Assembly (NCBI GenBank): GCA_902597055.1
Contig: CACJWG010000004.1
Coordinates: 23,853-87,852, forward strand
Origin: an uncultured Pelagibacteraceae bacterium
GTDB taxonomy: Bacteria; Pseudomonadota; Alphaproteobacteria; Pelagibacterales; Pelagibacteraceae
Direction of reading: 5' to 3'
Length of the DNA stretch: 64,000 nucleotides
Shown: one piece after another, positions 51,622 through 60,968 of the stretch
Layout: each line of letters opens with the position of its first letter
How positions within the stretch are numbered: the stretch's first letter is position 1
Translations under genes and position numbers: made by a program
Notes under the pieces: generated by a model
Seen by the model: only the letters and a program-made list of their open reading frames with translations
Told to the model about the DNA's origin: nothing
Databases searched by the model: none

Positions 51622-52819
51622 TTGCTTGCTCTTTAATTGGTAAGTGTATTAAGCCTGCAAAAACAGATAATGCAATTGCTAAATACCACGCATAGTTATA
51701 AGAGCCATATATGTCATAGAAAAGTCCGCCAAGATATGCTCCAAAAAAAGATCCAAATTGATGACTTAAAAAAACTAAACCATATAAAAGGCCAAGGTAC
51801 TTAGTCCCAAAAATATGAGCTACAATTCCACTTGTAGCTGGAACAGTGGATAACCATAAAAAACCAAAACTAGCACCAAATATTATTGATGAAATAGTGC
51901 TTGGTGGTAAGAAAATAAAAAAACAAATTGAGACACCTCTTAAAAAATAAATAGAACTTAAGATAATTTTTTTACTCATCTTTGTAGATAAATAGCCACT
52001 TAACAAAGAACCAATGATATTAAAAAAACCTATTAGAGATAAAATCATCGCTGCAGTCCAATCATCTAAACCTCTGTCTGCTACATATTTGGGCACATGG
52101 GTTCCAACTAAAGTAATATGAAAACCACATACGAAGAAACCTGAAACAAGTAAAACATAACTTTTGTTTCGAAATGCTTCTTTAAGAGCATCTAAAGATC
52201 CTTGATCATTGTTGGCATCATTCATTTTATCTAGCTGTGGTGATCTAACAAAATAAGCAAATATTAATCCTATAGACAAAAATATCATGAAATAAAAAAG
52301 GGTATTTACCCATCCATTATTTTGTAAGGAATAGTTTGTAAAAAGTGGTGAAAGGAAATAACCAAAAGAACCAACGGCTGTAACAATACTCATTGCGATT
52401 GTTCTATTTGAAAGTGGAAAATGTTTACCAACAATTGACATTGGGATACTTATTGCTGTGCCTCCGCAACCAATACCAATTAAAACTCCTAAACTAATTT
52501 GGAAGTAAATCCCAGTATTAGGACCTGCATACAAAAAATAAACTCCAAGGATGTAAAAAAGAAATGCAAGGATAATTGATTTGTGGCCCCCATATTTGTC
52601 TGCAAGAACTCCAAAAATTGGGCCAGATAGTCCCCAACCCAACATTTGAATACCTATAGCTAAACCAAATTCAGTATTTGAAATTCCTAAATCATTATTA
52701 AAGTCAATGAAAAACATTCCAAAAACTTGCCTTACACTTAAAGACATTAAAACTACTACACAAGCGCAAACTAAAGTAGTTAAAGCTAAATTGTTTTGAA
52801 TAAACTTTTCTGAACTCAT
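51599..52819 (-). CDS. MFS transporter
   Basis: About 12 TM; GPIFGVLADKYGGHKSI motif A. Confidence 0.9.
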   Translation of the reverse strand: MSSEKFIQNNLALTTLVCACVVVLMSLSVRQVFGMFFIDFNNDLGISNTEFGLAIGIQMLGWGLSGPIFGVLADKYGGHKSIILAFLFYILGVYFLYAGPNTGIYFQISLGVLIGIGCGGTAISIPMSIVGKHFPLSNRTIAMSIVTAVGSFGYFLSPLFTNYSLQNNGWVNTLFYFMIFLSIGLIFAYFVRSPQLDKMNDANNDQGSLDALKEAFRNKSYVLLVSGFFVCGFHITLVGTHVPKYVADRGLDDWTAAMILSLIGFFNIIGSLLSGYLSTKMSKKIILSSIYFLRGVSICFFIFLPPSTISSIIFGASFGFLWLSTVPATSGIVAHIFGTKYLGLLYGLVFLSHQFGSFFGAYLGGLFYDIYGSYNYAWYLAIALSVFAGLIHLPIKEQAIDRLQKA

Positions 52820-53988
52820 TTGATGAATTTAAGAGATCTTCTTAAATCTTCAATCAAATCCTTTGGATCCTCTAATCCGATATGTAATCTTACTATATGC
52901 TCATCTTTTGATAAATTTAAGTAAGATCTGTCTCCTTGTTCTCTTATTTCTTGATGTAATGCCAAACTCTCAAAACCTCCCCAACTATATCCATATCCGA
53001 ATAATTTTAATGAATTTACAAATTTTATCACATTCTTTTTCGCTGATTTAATTCTTAAACCCATAAGACCAGATGCTCCTTTATAATATTTTTTCCAAAG
53101 GCTGTAGTTTAAGGAACCTTTTTTAAATGGATATAAAAGTTTAATTTTTTTGTGCTTAGCCAAGAAACTTGCAACTTTCATAGCATTCGATTGATGTCTA
53201 TCCAATCTCACATCTAGAGTTCTTAAACCTCTAGTTACTAAATAAGCATCGTCGGGCCCCATTCTAAGTCCTGTAATTTTTTCGGCTAATTGGACCTTTT
53301 TGAAAACTTTTTTGTTTACTGCTAAACTGCCACCCATTACATCAGAGTGTCCAGAATAATATTTAGTAGCTGAGACAATTGACATGTCAAAACCTAATTT
53401 TATTGGCTTAAGAAAATATGGTGTCCCCCATGTATTATCAATTGCAGTAAAAATCTTATTTTTTTTTGCTATTGAAATTATTTTCGATAAGTCTTGAAAC
53501 TCAAAGGAATTACTACCGGGACACTCAACAAAAATAAGTTTTGTTTTTTTACTTATATTTTTTTTGATCGTATCTAGGTCATGAGGATTATAAAATTTCG
53601 TATTAATATTAAATTCTTTTAAATAATCTTTAGTCAACAATCGTGTTGGACTATAAACAGGATCAGCAACAATTATTTCATCCCCTGGTCTTACAATGCT
53701 AAATATTGCTAAAAAAACAGAGCCAAAACCAGTTGGTGTTAGAAAAACATGATAAGACTCTTCCAATTTTGTTAAAATTTTGGAGAGTGTATGTGTAGTT
53801 GATGTTCCTTGTCTTCCATAATCATAGTGGCCCCCAGTTGGATCTTTGATATTTTTCTTTTGAGTTTTTCTAATATCTTGCATGGATTTAAATATAATAG
53901 TTGATGCACGCACAACCGGCGGGTTTACTGACTGATTATGAAAATCTTTTGCAGTATGTTTTAAAAACGTTTTAAAAGAATAGACCAT
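52816..53988 (-). CDS. metC: Cystathionine beta-lyase-like PLP enzyme
   Basis: NPPVVRASTIIFKS, YGRQGTSTTHTL, SIVSATKYYSGHSDVMGG (PLP Lys), LHIGLEDPKDLIEDL. Confidence 0.88.
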   Translation of the reverse strand: MVYSFKTFLKHTAKDFHNQSVNPPVVRASTIIFKSMQDIRKTQKKNIKDPTGGHYDYGRQGTSTTHTLSKILTKLEESYHVFLTPTGFGSVFLAIFSIVRPGDEIIVADPVYSPTRLLTKDYLKEFNINTKFYNPHDLDTIKKNISKKTKLIFVECPGSNSFEFQDLSKIISIAKKNKIFTAIDNTWGTPYFLKPIKLGFDMSIVSATKYYSGHSDVMGGSLAVNKKVFKKVQLAEKITGLRMGPDDAYLVTRGLRTLDVRLDRHQSNAMKVASFLAKHKKIKLLYPFKKGSLNYSLWKKYYKGASGLMGLRIKSAKKNVIKFVNSLKLFGYGYSWGGFESLALHQEIREQGDRSYLNLSKDEHIVRLHIGLEDPKDLIEDLRRSLKFIK

Positions 53989-53995
53989 AAAAAAA

Positions 53996-54024
53996 TTGAA
54001 TACTTACAGGGACAATGCTATATC
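53996..54024 (+). promoter_or_regulatory. Sigma-70-like promoter upstream of a tiny basic ORF
   Basis: TTGAAT-N17-TATATC; downstream taggagtta Shine-Dalgarno-like sequence just before ATG 54061. Confidence 0.6.
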
Positions 54025-54060
54025 CGACATATAAGTCAACAAAATAATAGATAGGAGTTA

Positions 54061-54147
54061 ATGATGGGTTATCCCAAAAAACACAGGGGCCGAAGAAAGA
54101 TGGGCTCCAAGAAGAGAAGAGCAAGAAAAAAAAATAAAAAGAAATAA
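54061..54147 (+). CDS. 28 aa highly basic small protein (not in the ORF track)
   Basis: MMGYPKKHRGRRKMGSKKRRARKKNKKK*; Shine-Dalgarno (aggag) 4 nt upstream and promoter-like sequence. Confidence 0.75.
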   Translation: MMGYPKKHRGRRKMGSKKRRARKKNKKK

Positions 54148-54158
54148 ATTAAGAGATA

Positions 54159-55211
54159 ATGCTTATTCATAAAAGTATTCGTTTTTTAAGAAAAGTCGCA
54201 TTATTATTATTCGTAGTACCTTTAATTGGTTTAATTGGCTCTTTATTATTTCATAATTATTTGGTTTCATTTTATACTTACGAAGATCAAGTTACCTTTA
54301 CAAAATTTGAACCAGGATCAACTTTTGAGCTAATATGTACAAATGAGAATGATTGGTGCGTTAATGAAATTAAGAAAACCTCAAGGCTTGATCAATGTAG
54401 CAAGTTTTTTATTGAAGGCAATTTTTTTTCAAAAGACGGGTTAGTTGAGTTAACTAATCAGGAAGGTAATAATTTATTAAACAACAAAGAGACTTTTATG
54501 ATTAAATACACATTGACTGGTCAAAAAAATGAAAATTGTATTTTAAATCATAAAACTTATTATCTTTATAAAATATTTCCAAGTTTTTTTGAATATTTAG
54601 CGAGCACTGAGTTTTTATTAGGTACTAGTAAATCAGTTAATCCAATTATTCATGGAGAAACCTCTATAAGTAATATAGTAAAACGCCACCCAATAAAATT
54701 TTTATTTAAACCGCTTATGTTTTTTAGTGTTTTCTTAATGATCGCATATTGGGTCTTTTATAACAAAATTTTGAACAATATATTTCAAGTGAAACGCACA
54801 AATGTATTTTTAATATTTGGGGTTTTATCAGCTATTTTTTTATTTTTACATGTTTATTTTCTTGGTCAAACTTATGAACTGAAAGTACTCACTCAAATAA
54901 GAAGATCTTATATTATTTTTTTTATTTTATTTGAAATTCTTGCTCAAGCTTACTTGCTAAAATTTTTATGGAAAAAAAGAAATGATTTAAAAAACTATTT
55001 TTATCAAAAAATATTGATAACAAAATTATCTTTTGTAATTTTTGTAGCTACAAGTAGTTTTACAATATTAACAATTCTTATTTTCAAAGATTTAAGTGCA
55101 AAGGTTGATTATATTTTAGAGTGGAATTATTTTTTAATACTATTATTTTATTATTTGCTATCCTTTTTTATATGGAAAAAATCATCATTTAGAGATCCAT
55201 CCACCACCTAA
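54159..55211 (+). CDS. Hypothetical polytopic membrane protein
   Basis: One N-terminal TM, about 150 aa presumably extracytoplasmic region with four or more Cys, then about 6 TM; no family recognised. Confidence 0.7.
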   Translation: MLIHKSIRFLRKVALLLFVVPLIGLIGSLLFHNYLVSFYTYEDQVTFTKFEPGSTFELICTNENDWCVNEIKKTSRLDQCSKFFIEGNFFSKDGLVELTNQEGNNLLNNKETFMIKYTLTGQKNENCILNHKTYYLYKIFPSFFEYLASTEFLLGTSKSVNPIIHGETSISNIVKRHPIKFLFKPLMFFSVFLMIAYWVFYNKILNNIFQVKRTNVFLIFGVLSAIFLFLHVYFLGQTYELKVLTQIRRSYIIFFILFEILAQAYLLKFLWKKRNDLKNYFYQKILITKLSFVIFVATSSFTILTILIFKDLSAKVDYILEWNYFLILLFYYLLSFFIWKKSSFRDPSTT

Positions 55212-56300
55212 TACTTTAAAACCTTCTTTATTTTCTTTATAAAAAACACATGCTTGACCTGGTGAAACACCAAACTCATCCTCCATTAAATTTACTTTAG
55301 CTTTTGAACCTGACACCTCAACTTTTGAAGGAATTAACTTTCCTGTTGATCTTATCTTTACATAAACTTTTTCATTCAACTCGCTACCGTCGCATAAAAT
55401 ATTTAGATTATCTAAATTAATAATTCGTTTTGCTAAGTATTTTTTTGGCCCAACAATTATTTCATTCCTCTTTGGATCAATTTCTATAACATACAATGGA
55501 TCTTTTTCAGACACTTTAATGCCTCTTCTTTGTCCGATTGTAAAATTTACTATTCCATCATGAACCCCGATTACCTTTCCCTCAATGTTTTTGATATTTC
55601 CTTTTACAAACGCTTTAGGTTCAAATTTTCTAATTACAGATGAATAATCACCATTAGGAACAAAACAAATATCCTGACTATCTGGTTTATCTGCTACATT
55701 TAAATCAAGTTTTTTTGCAATTTCTCTTGTCTCATCTTTAAGTAAGCTTCCTAGAGGAAATCTTAGAAAATTAAGCTGATCCCTCTTTGTATTAAATAAA
55801 AAATAGCTTTGATCCCTATTATGATCCTCTGCACGATACATTTCATTTTTTTTTCCATCAAATATCGATCTTACATAATGGCCAGTTATCAAGGCATCTG
55901 CTTTTAAATCTTTTGCTTCCATAAAAAGATCTTTGAATTTTACTGTTTGATTACACTGAACACACGGTATTGGAGTTTCACCTTTTAAGTAGCTCTCAAC
56001 AAAATTATCAATAACTCCCTCTTTAAATTTATTTTGGTAATATAGAATTTTATGATCAATATCTAATTTGTGTGCAACTCTTTTTGCATCTAATATATCT
56101 TGTCCAGCGCAACATTGTTTCGATTGGGAGACTTGTTTACTATCATCATAAAGTTTAAGTGTAATACCAATAACTTTATAACCTTCTTTTTTCATTAGTC
56201 CTGCGACCGTTGATGAATCTACTCCTCCTGACATTGCAACAACTACGACTGTATCCTTTGTCTTTTTGTCAATTCCTATTGAGTTTAAATTGTTTTTCAT
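55185..56300 (-). CDS. mnmA: tRNA-specific 2-thiouridylase MnmA
   Basis: [55 protein letters not shown]. Confidence 0.96.
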   Translation of the reverse strand: MKNNLNSIGIDKKTKDTVVVVAMSGGVDSSTVAGLMKKEGYKVIGITLKLYDDSKQVSQSKQCCAGQDILDAKRVAHKLDIDHKILYYQNKFKEGVIDNFVESYLKGETPIPCVQCNQTVKFKDLFMEAKDLKADALITGHYVRSIFDGKKNEMYRAEDHNRDQSYFLFNTKRDQLNFLRFPLGSLLKDETREIAKKLDLNVADKPDSQDICFVPNGDYSSVIRKFEPKAFVKGNIKNIEGKVIGVHDGIVNFTIGQRRGIKVSEKDPLYVIEIDPKRNEIIVGPKKYLAKRIINLDNLNILCDGSELNEKVYVKIRSTGKLIPSKVEVSGSKAKVNLMEDEFGVSPGQACVFYKENKEGFKVLGGGWISK

Positions 56301-56343
56301 AAACTTTAAAATTATACTATTTTTATTTAAAAAACTAAATTAA

Positions 56344-56508
56344 ATGATTTTAGATTATGAACCAGGTGACAAAGTGATTAATCCTAAAAATAAAGATTGG
56401 GGAATCGGCCAAGTACAATCAATTATAAAAGAAAAAGTTACTGTAAATTTTGAAAATGTTGGTAAAAAAGTAATCAATGCTAATTTAATTGAATTAATAA
56501 AGATTTGA
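56344..56508 (+). CDS. DUF3553-like small protein (54 aa; not in the ORF track)
   Basis: MILDYEPGDKVINPKNKDWGIGQVQSIIKEKVTVNFENVGKKVINANLIELIKI. Confidence 0.8.
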   Translation: MILDYEPGDKVINPKNKDWGIGQVQSIIKEKVTVNFENVGKKVINANLIELIKI

Positions 56509-56514
56509 TAAAAA

Positions 56515-57297
56515 ATGAATTTAGAAGATAAAAAAAAAATTGTAATTGATTTAATTGGTACTTTTCAAACAGCAAGTAAATTATCTTTGTCATTAAGAAA
56601 GAAAGGTCTTAAAGAAACCATTAAGGAAGATAATACCCCAGTTACAAATGGTGATCTGGAGGTTAATAAGTTATTGATAAATAAAATTAACAAATTAACA
56701 CCAGATATTCTTATAATTTCAGAGGAAACTTCCGCAAATAAAAATCTAGATAACCTCTCAACTTTTTGGCTGATCGATCCAATAGATGGTACTTATGATT
56801 ATATTAATGATAAAGACGAATTTACTTTAAATGCTGCCCTTATTATTAATAAAGTTCCTGAGATAGGTATTATCAGTGCTCCAGCGAAAAATAGATTGTT
56901 TTACACATATGGTGATGGGAATTCATTTGAGATAATTAATGATAAAGCTCAGTTATTAAATTCTAAAATAAATACCAGTGACAAAGAAAATATTACGGCT
57001 GTAAGTTATTCAGATAAACTTAAAAAAGAAATCAAAGATATTCATGACAAATTTAAAGTAGCCAGTTATACAAAAATGAAAAGTTCTCTTAAGTTTTGTG
57101 TCATTGCAGCAGGTGAGTTTGATCTTTATGTAGCTGAACCAAGAGCATCTGAATGGGACATTGCAGCAGGAGATGCAATTTTAAGTAATTCTGGTGGGTC
57201 TATTACTGACATGAATGGAGAAAAAATTTATTATGGAAAAAAGAATTTTAAAAACCCAGGTATAATTTTGAAAAGTGCAAGATTAAATAATGGATGA
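56515..57297 (+). CDS. cysQ: 3'(2'),5'-bisphosphate nucleotidase / inositol monophosphatase family
   Basis: DNTPVTNGDLEVNKLL, ISEETS, WLIDPIDGTYDYIN, EWDIAAGDAIL. Confidence 0.87.
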   Translation: MNLEDKKKIVIDLIGTFQTASKLSLSLRKKGLKETIKEDNTPVTNGDLEVNKLLINKINKLTPDILIISEETSANKNLDNLSTFWLIDPIDGTYDYINDKDEFTLNAALIINKVPEIGIISAPAKNRLFYTYGDGNSFEIINDKAQLLNSKINTSDKENITAVSYSDKLKKEIKDIHDKFKVASYTKMKSSLKFCVIAAGEFDLYVAEPRASEWDIAAGDAILSNSGGSITDMNGEKIYYGKKNFKNPGIILKSARLNNG

Positions 57298-57439
57298 ACA
57301 ATTAAGAATAATATTAATTATTATAATATCAGTCTCTATTTTTGGCTTGATAGTTTTCGTAGTAGTAAAAAACTATATCAAGTCCAAGATAGATTATTAT
57401 TTGAATAAAAAAAACGTGAAAACTACAAAAGACGAATAA
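57290..57439 (+). CDS. Small single-TM protein, 49 aa (not in the ORF track)
   Basis: MDEQLRIILIIIISVSIFGLIVFVVVKNYIKSKIDYYLNKKNVKTTKDE; overlaps the cysQ stop. Confidence 0.6.
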   Translation: MDEQLRIILIIIISVSIFGLIVFVVVKNYIKSKIDYYLNKKNVKTTKDE

Positions 57440-57986
57440 TTTTCTCATATTCATCTTTTGATAAATCCATTATTCTTTTTGACGTTTCAAAACTAAATCC
57501 ATTTCTAGCCAATATGCCAATATCTTTTTTAAAAAAAATAGGCCTATTATCTTCTGATCTATGTGGACCAATTTTTTTCTTTTTACAAAGTTTTATTGCA
57601 GAAAAAAAATCTTGATCATCGTTATTTTCTTTAATTTTATCTAAAGTTTCCTTAACAAATTTATCATTAATTCCTTTTGACATCAGGTAGCTTCTAATTT
57701 TGTTAATTGAGCTACCTCTTTGAATCAAATTTTTCGCTTTGCTTTCAGAATAAAACTTATCATTAATAAACTTGGATTGTTCCAAATCTGACAATACAAT
57801 GTCTATCAGGTTTTGATAATTGCCCTTTTTCATGTTTGTAGAACCAGACTTTAAATATTTCTTCAATAAATACGTTCTGAGTTGTTGTTTAGACGGAGCA
57901 TATTTTTCAATGTATTTTAAGGAAAAATCTCGTATCTCAGATACAGTAAATTCTAAATTTTTTTTTTTATTTTTTAAGGGAATCAT
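57423..57986 (-). CDS. recX: RecX-family regulatory protein
   Basis: Tandem three-helix layout: QQLRTYLLKKYLK, SINKIRSYLMSKGINDKFVKETLD. Confidence 0.7.
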   Translation of the reverse strand: MIPLKNKKKNLEFTVSEIRDFSLKYIEKYAPSKQQLRTYLLKKYLKSGSTNMKKGNYQNLIDIVLSDLEQSKFINDKFYSESKAKNLIQRGSSINKIRSYLMSKGINDKFVKETLDKIKENNDDQDFFSAIKLCKKKKIGPHRSEDNRPIFFKKDIGILARNGFSFETSKRIMDLSKDEYEKIIRLL

Positions 57987-58014
57987 TATAATTTTTATTA
58001 TATTATAACCTCGA

Positions 58015-58488
58015 ATGATTGAACAAATTAATAATTTCTTTACAATTGAAATGATCTATCTTTGGTTGAATTTAGGTGTTCTACCCTTTTGGATTATTCT
58101 ATTTTTTTTTCCTCATTCATTTATGAGTAAATATTTGGTTAGATCAATTTTTCCCTTTATGATCTTCTCCTTCGTTTACGTTTATCTGTTATACTATTTT
58201 TTTATATCAGATTTCAATTTTCAGAATAATTTTACACTTTATTTAAGCCTTGAAAACTTATCAGATCTTTTTTCAGAGAATGGTTTTTTAATAATGTTTT
58301 GGTGCCATTTTTTAGCAGTAAACTTATTTTGTGGAGCATGGATTGTATCTGATAGTATTAAGCTCTCAATTTCAAAATTTTTAACTTTTTTACCTTTGCT
58401 AATTACTTATTTTATAGGCCCTCTTGGATTATTCATTTATTGGTTAATCAGGATTTTTTTCGCAAGAAGAATGTCATTGTATGACTAA
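58015..58488 (+). CDS. ABA4-like (abscisic acid-deficient protein 4-like) membrane protein
   Basis: Four TM; LNLGVLPFWIILFFFPHS, HFLAVNLFCGAWIVSDS, GPLGLFIYWLIR. Confidence 0.75.
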   Translation: MIEQINNFFTIEMIYLWLNLGVLPFWIILFFFPHSFMSKYLVRSIFPFMIFSFVYVYLLYYFFISDFNFQNNFTLYLSLENLSDLFSENGFLIMFWCHFLAVNLFCGAWIVSDSIKLSISKFLTFLPLLITYFIGPLGLFIYWLIRIFFARRMSLYD

Positions 58489-59065
58489 ATCTATTCAATT
58501 TTATTACGATTTTTCAAGCCCCTACACTTATATAGCACATAAAAAAATCAGAGAAATTCAAAAAAAAAATTCTATAAAATTTATTTATTGTCCTATGCTT
58601 TTAGGAGGATTGCATAAATTAGCAGGAATTACGGCAAATGCTTTTATAAAAAATAAAAATGAATTTATGAGACGAGACTGTGAAATGGTTTCAAAAAAAC
58701 TCAAGATCGATTTCAAATTTAATGATTATTTTCCAATAAGCTCTCTTAATCTAATGAGAGGATCGTTAGTTACGAATAAAGATATATCAGATAAGTATAT
58801 CGATTGTTTTTTTGATGCATATTGGAAAGACAATATAAATCTCTCTGATGATGAGAATTTTAAAGGAAAACTGAAAGATCTTCAAATAGATGTAGATAAT
58901 TTTTTAAACAGCATTAGTAAAAAAGAGACAAAAGAAAAATTGATCAAACTAACACAAGATGCTTTCGATAAGAAAATCTTTGGGGCACCAACATTTATTT
59001 GTAATGATAAAATATTTTGGGGTCAGGACAGATTAGATTATGCTATAGAGGAATTTTCTAGCTAA
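58481..59065 (+). CDS. 2-hydroxychromene-2-carboxylate isomerase / DsbA-like
   Basis: FYYDFSSPYTYIAHKKI, CPMLLGGLHKLAG, IFGAPTFICNDKIFWGQDRLD. Confidence 0.9.
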   Translation: MTKSIQFYYDFSSPYTYIAHKKIREIQKKNSIKFIYCPMLLGGLHKLAGITANAFIKNKNEFMRRDCEMVSKKLKIDFKFNDYFPISSLNLMRGSLVTNKDISDKYIDCFFDAYWKDNINLSDDENFKGKLKDLQIDVDNFLNSISKKETKEKLIKLTQDAFDKKIFGAPTFICNDKIFWGQDRLDYAIEEFSS

Positions 59066-59441
59066 TTTCAAAGTCACCATCTTTAATAGCACTGAAACCT
59101 CCATCAACATGAGATACATTTTTAAAACCCATATCTTGAAGTGATTTTGCTGCCAATGCAGACCTTAATCCTCCTGCACAAAAAAGAACTATTTCTTTAG
59201 ATGGATCGATTTTTCCTTGTTTATAATATGCGCTGTTTGGATCAATCCAAAATTCAAGCATTCCTCTTGGTATGTGTAATGATCCTTTTACTCTTCCCTC
59301 TTTTTCAAGCTCTCTTACATCCCTTATATCAATCAAATTGCAACTACCATCTTTATGTAATTTTGAAGCTTCGGTGTGAGAAATAGTTTTGATTTCTTTC
59401 AAAGCATCATTTACAAGTTCTTTGGATGATTTAATTGTCAT
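59058..59441 (-). CDS. Rhodanese-like domain protein
   Basis: NLIDIRDVRELEKEGRVKGSLHIPRG, IVLFCAGGLRSALAAKSLQDMGF. Confidence 0.92.
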   Translation of the reverse strand: MTIKSSKELVNDALKEIKTISHTEASKLHKDGSCNLIDIRDVRELEKEGRVKGSLHIPRGMLEFWIDPNSAYYKQGKIDPSKEIVLFCAGGLRSALAAKSLQDMGFKNVSHVDGGFSAIKDGDFEIS

Positions 59442-59469
59442 AATTATATATATTGTAATATCAGATTAA

Positions 59470-60465
59470 ATGAAAAAAAACATCTTTAAAAAAATATTCA
59501 TTAAGTTTTCTAAATTATTAGGTTTTGAAATTATTGATCAGAGTGAATTTAATTCTCCTTCTTTGAGTAAGGAATTAAATGAAGAACTCTCAAATATTAA
59601 AAAGTCAATAGTATTACCTTTGGGTGAAGTTAAATTAACTAGAAAAATTCAAAGTTTAAGCATAATTTTTAGAACAAATACTAATATTGAAATTTGGGAT
59701 CAAAACAAAAAAAGAATATTTGAAAAACCTAAAATTGAGTATGCTTTAAGATGTTTAAATTCTGTAATTAAATCGATTAAAAAAACTAAGGAACTTAAGC
59801 CAGATACTTTGATAAAATTTCAAGTTATTGATGATAATTCAACTGATGAAAATCTCAAAAAATTAAAAGAACTAATAAACACCCATGATATAAACTGTGA
59901 AATTATTAATCACGATAAAAGCGAACATAAAGAAAAAATAGCAGCTGAAAATAATCAAGAAACGTTTGGAAATCTCTCAAGTTTATTAAAATGCTTCGAA
60001 GTTGCAAAAAAAGATCAATCTGATCTCATATATTTTGTAGAGGATGATTATCTTCATTATGAGCATTCATTGGTTGATATGTTGAATACCTATGAAAGAG
60101 TAAGCTCTCAACATAAGGATGAAATTATAGTTTGTCCAAGCGATTATCCATTTAATTATATGAATAATGAAAAAACAAATATATTAATTGGAAGTCAACA
60201 ACATTGGCGAACGATCACAAAAATGCTTTGCACATTTATGATCTCAAAGAAAATGTTTCAAAAATATATAGATAATTTTGAAAAAACTTGCGAGAAAAGA
60301 CACGATCCTTTTGAAAAATACTTAAATAAAATTTTAGAAAGTGAAGTTGGTATTTCACCTATTAAATCATTAGCAGTACATATGACTAACGTTAATTCAA
60401 GTTACGGTTTATCCCCATTTATAGATATAAAAAAACTTTGGGAAGAAAATAAAATTTGCCAATGA
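59470..60465 (+). CDS. Glycosyltransferase-like protein (GT-A fold probable)
   Basis: FQVIDDNSTDENLKKLKEL, LIYFVEDDYLHYEHSL. Confidence 0.65.
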   Translation: MKKNIFKKIFIKFSKLLGFEIIDQSEFNSPSLSKELNEELSNIKKSIVLPLGEVKLTRKIQSLSIIFRTNTNIEIWDQNKKRIFEKPKIEYALRCLNSVIKSIKKTKELKPDTLIKFQVIDDNSTDENLKKLKELINTHDINCEIINHDKSEHKEKIAAENNQETFGNLSSLLKCFEVAKKDQSDLIYFVEDDYLHYEHSLVDMLNTYERVSSQHKDEIIVCPSDYPFNYMNNEKTNILIGSQQHWRTITKMLCTFMISKKMFQKYIDNFEKTCEKRHDPFEKYLNKILESEVGISPIKSLAVHMTNVNSSYGLSPFIDIKKLWEENKICQ

Positions 60466-60911
60466 CCGTAAAGGCGCCGAATTTTAAGTTAATAAGTACC
60501 TCTAATGAAGTTGTAGAATTAAACAAAATTAAATCAAAACTTATTGTTTTATATTTTTACCCAAAAGATGATACCCCTGGGTGTACATTAGAAACAAAGG
60601 ATTTCAATAGTCTTATAGGAAAATTTTCAAAAAATAATTGTAGTGTGTATGGGATATCAAAAGATAGTTTGGAAAGTCACAAAAAATTTAAAAAAAAATA
60701 TAAAATTAAATTTGATTTACTTTCTGATGAAAAAAAAATTGCAATAAAGGCATATAAAGTTTGGGGAAAGAAGCAATTTATGGGTAAAGAATTTATGGGA
60801 TTAATAAGAAGTAGTTTCTTGATTAAAAACAAAAAGATTATCAAAGAATGGAGATCTGTCCGAGTAAAAAATCATGCTCAAGAAGTTTTGAATTACATTA
60901 CAAATAAATGA
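60456..60911 (+). CDS. bcp: Peroxiredoxin, Bcp/PrxQ family
   Basis: LYFYPKDDTPGCTLETKDFN; GISKDSLESHKKFKKKY. Confidence 0.92.
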   Translation: MPMTVKAPNFKLISTSNEVVELNKIKSKLIVLYFYPKDDTPGCTLETKDFNSLIGKFSKNNCSVYGISKDSLESHKKFKKKYKIKFDLLSDEKKIAIKAYKVWGKKQFMGKEFMGLIRSSFLIKNKKIIKEWRSVRVKNHAQEVLNYITNK

Positions 60912-60941
60912 AAAAGGCCTCCTATTTCTAGGAGGCCTTTT
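60912..60941. terminator. Bidirectional Rho-independent terminator between convergent bcp and amt
   Basis: AAAAGGCCTCCTATTTCTAGGAGGCCTTTT; strong GC stem flanked by A/T tracts. Confidence 0.93.
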
Positions 60942-60968
60942 AATCGTCTAACCAAGAGGGAGAGATGA

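Noticed and set aside
53989-54060. SAM-type riboswitch upstream of metC
   Set aside because: The 72-nt spacer has no structure I can match to SAM-II or SAM-V; it is better explained as the promoter/leader of the opposite small ORF.
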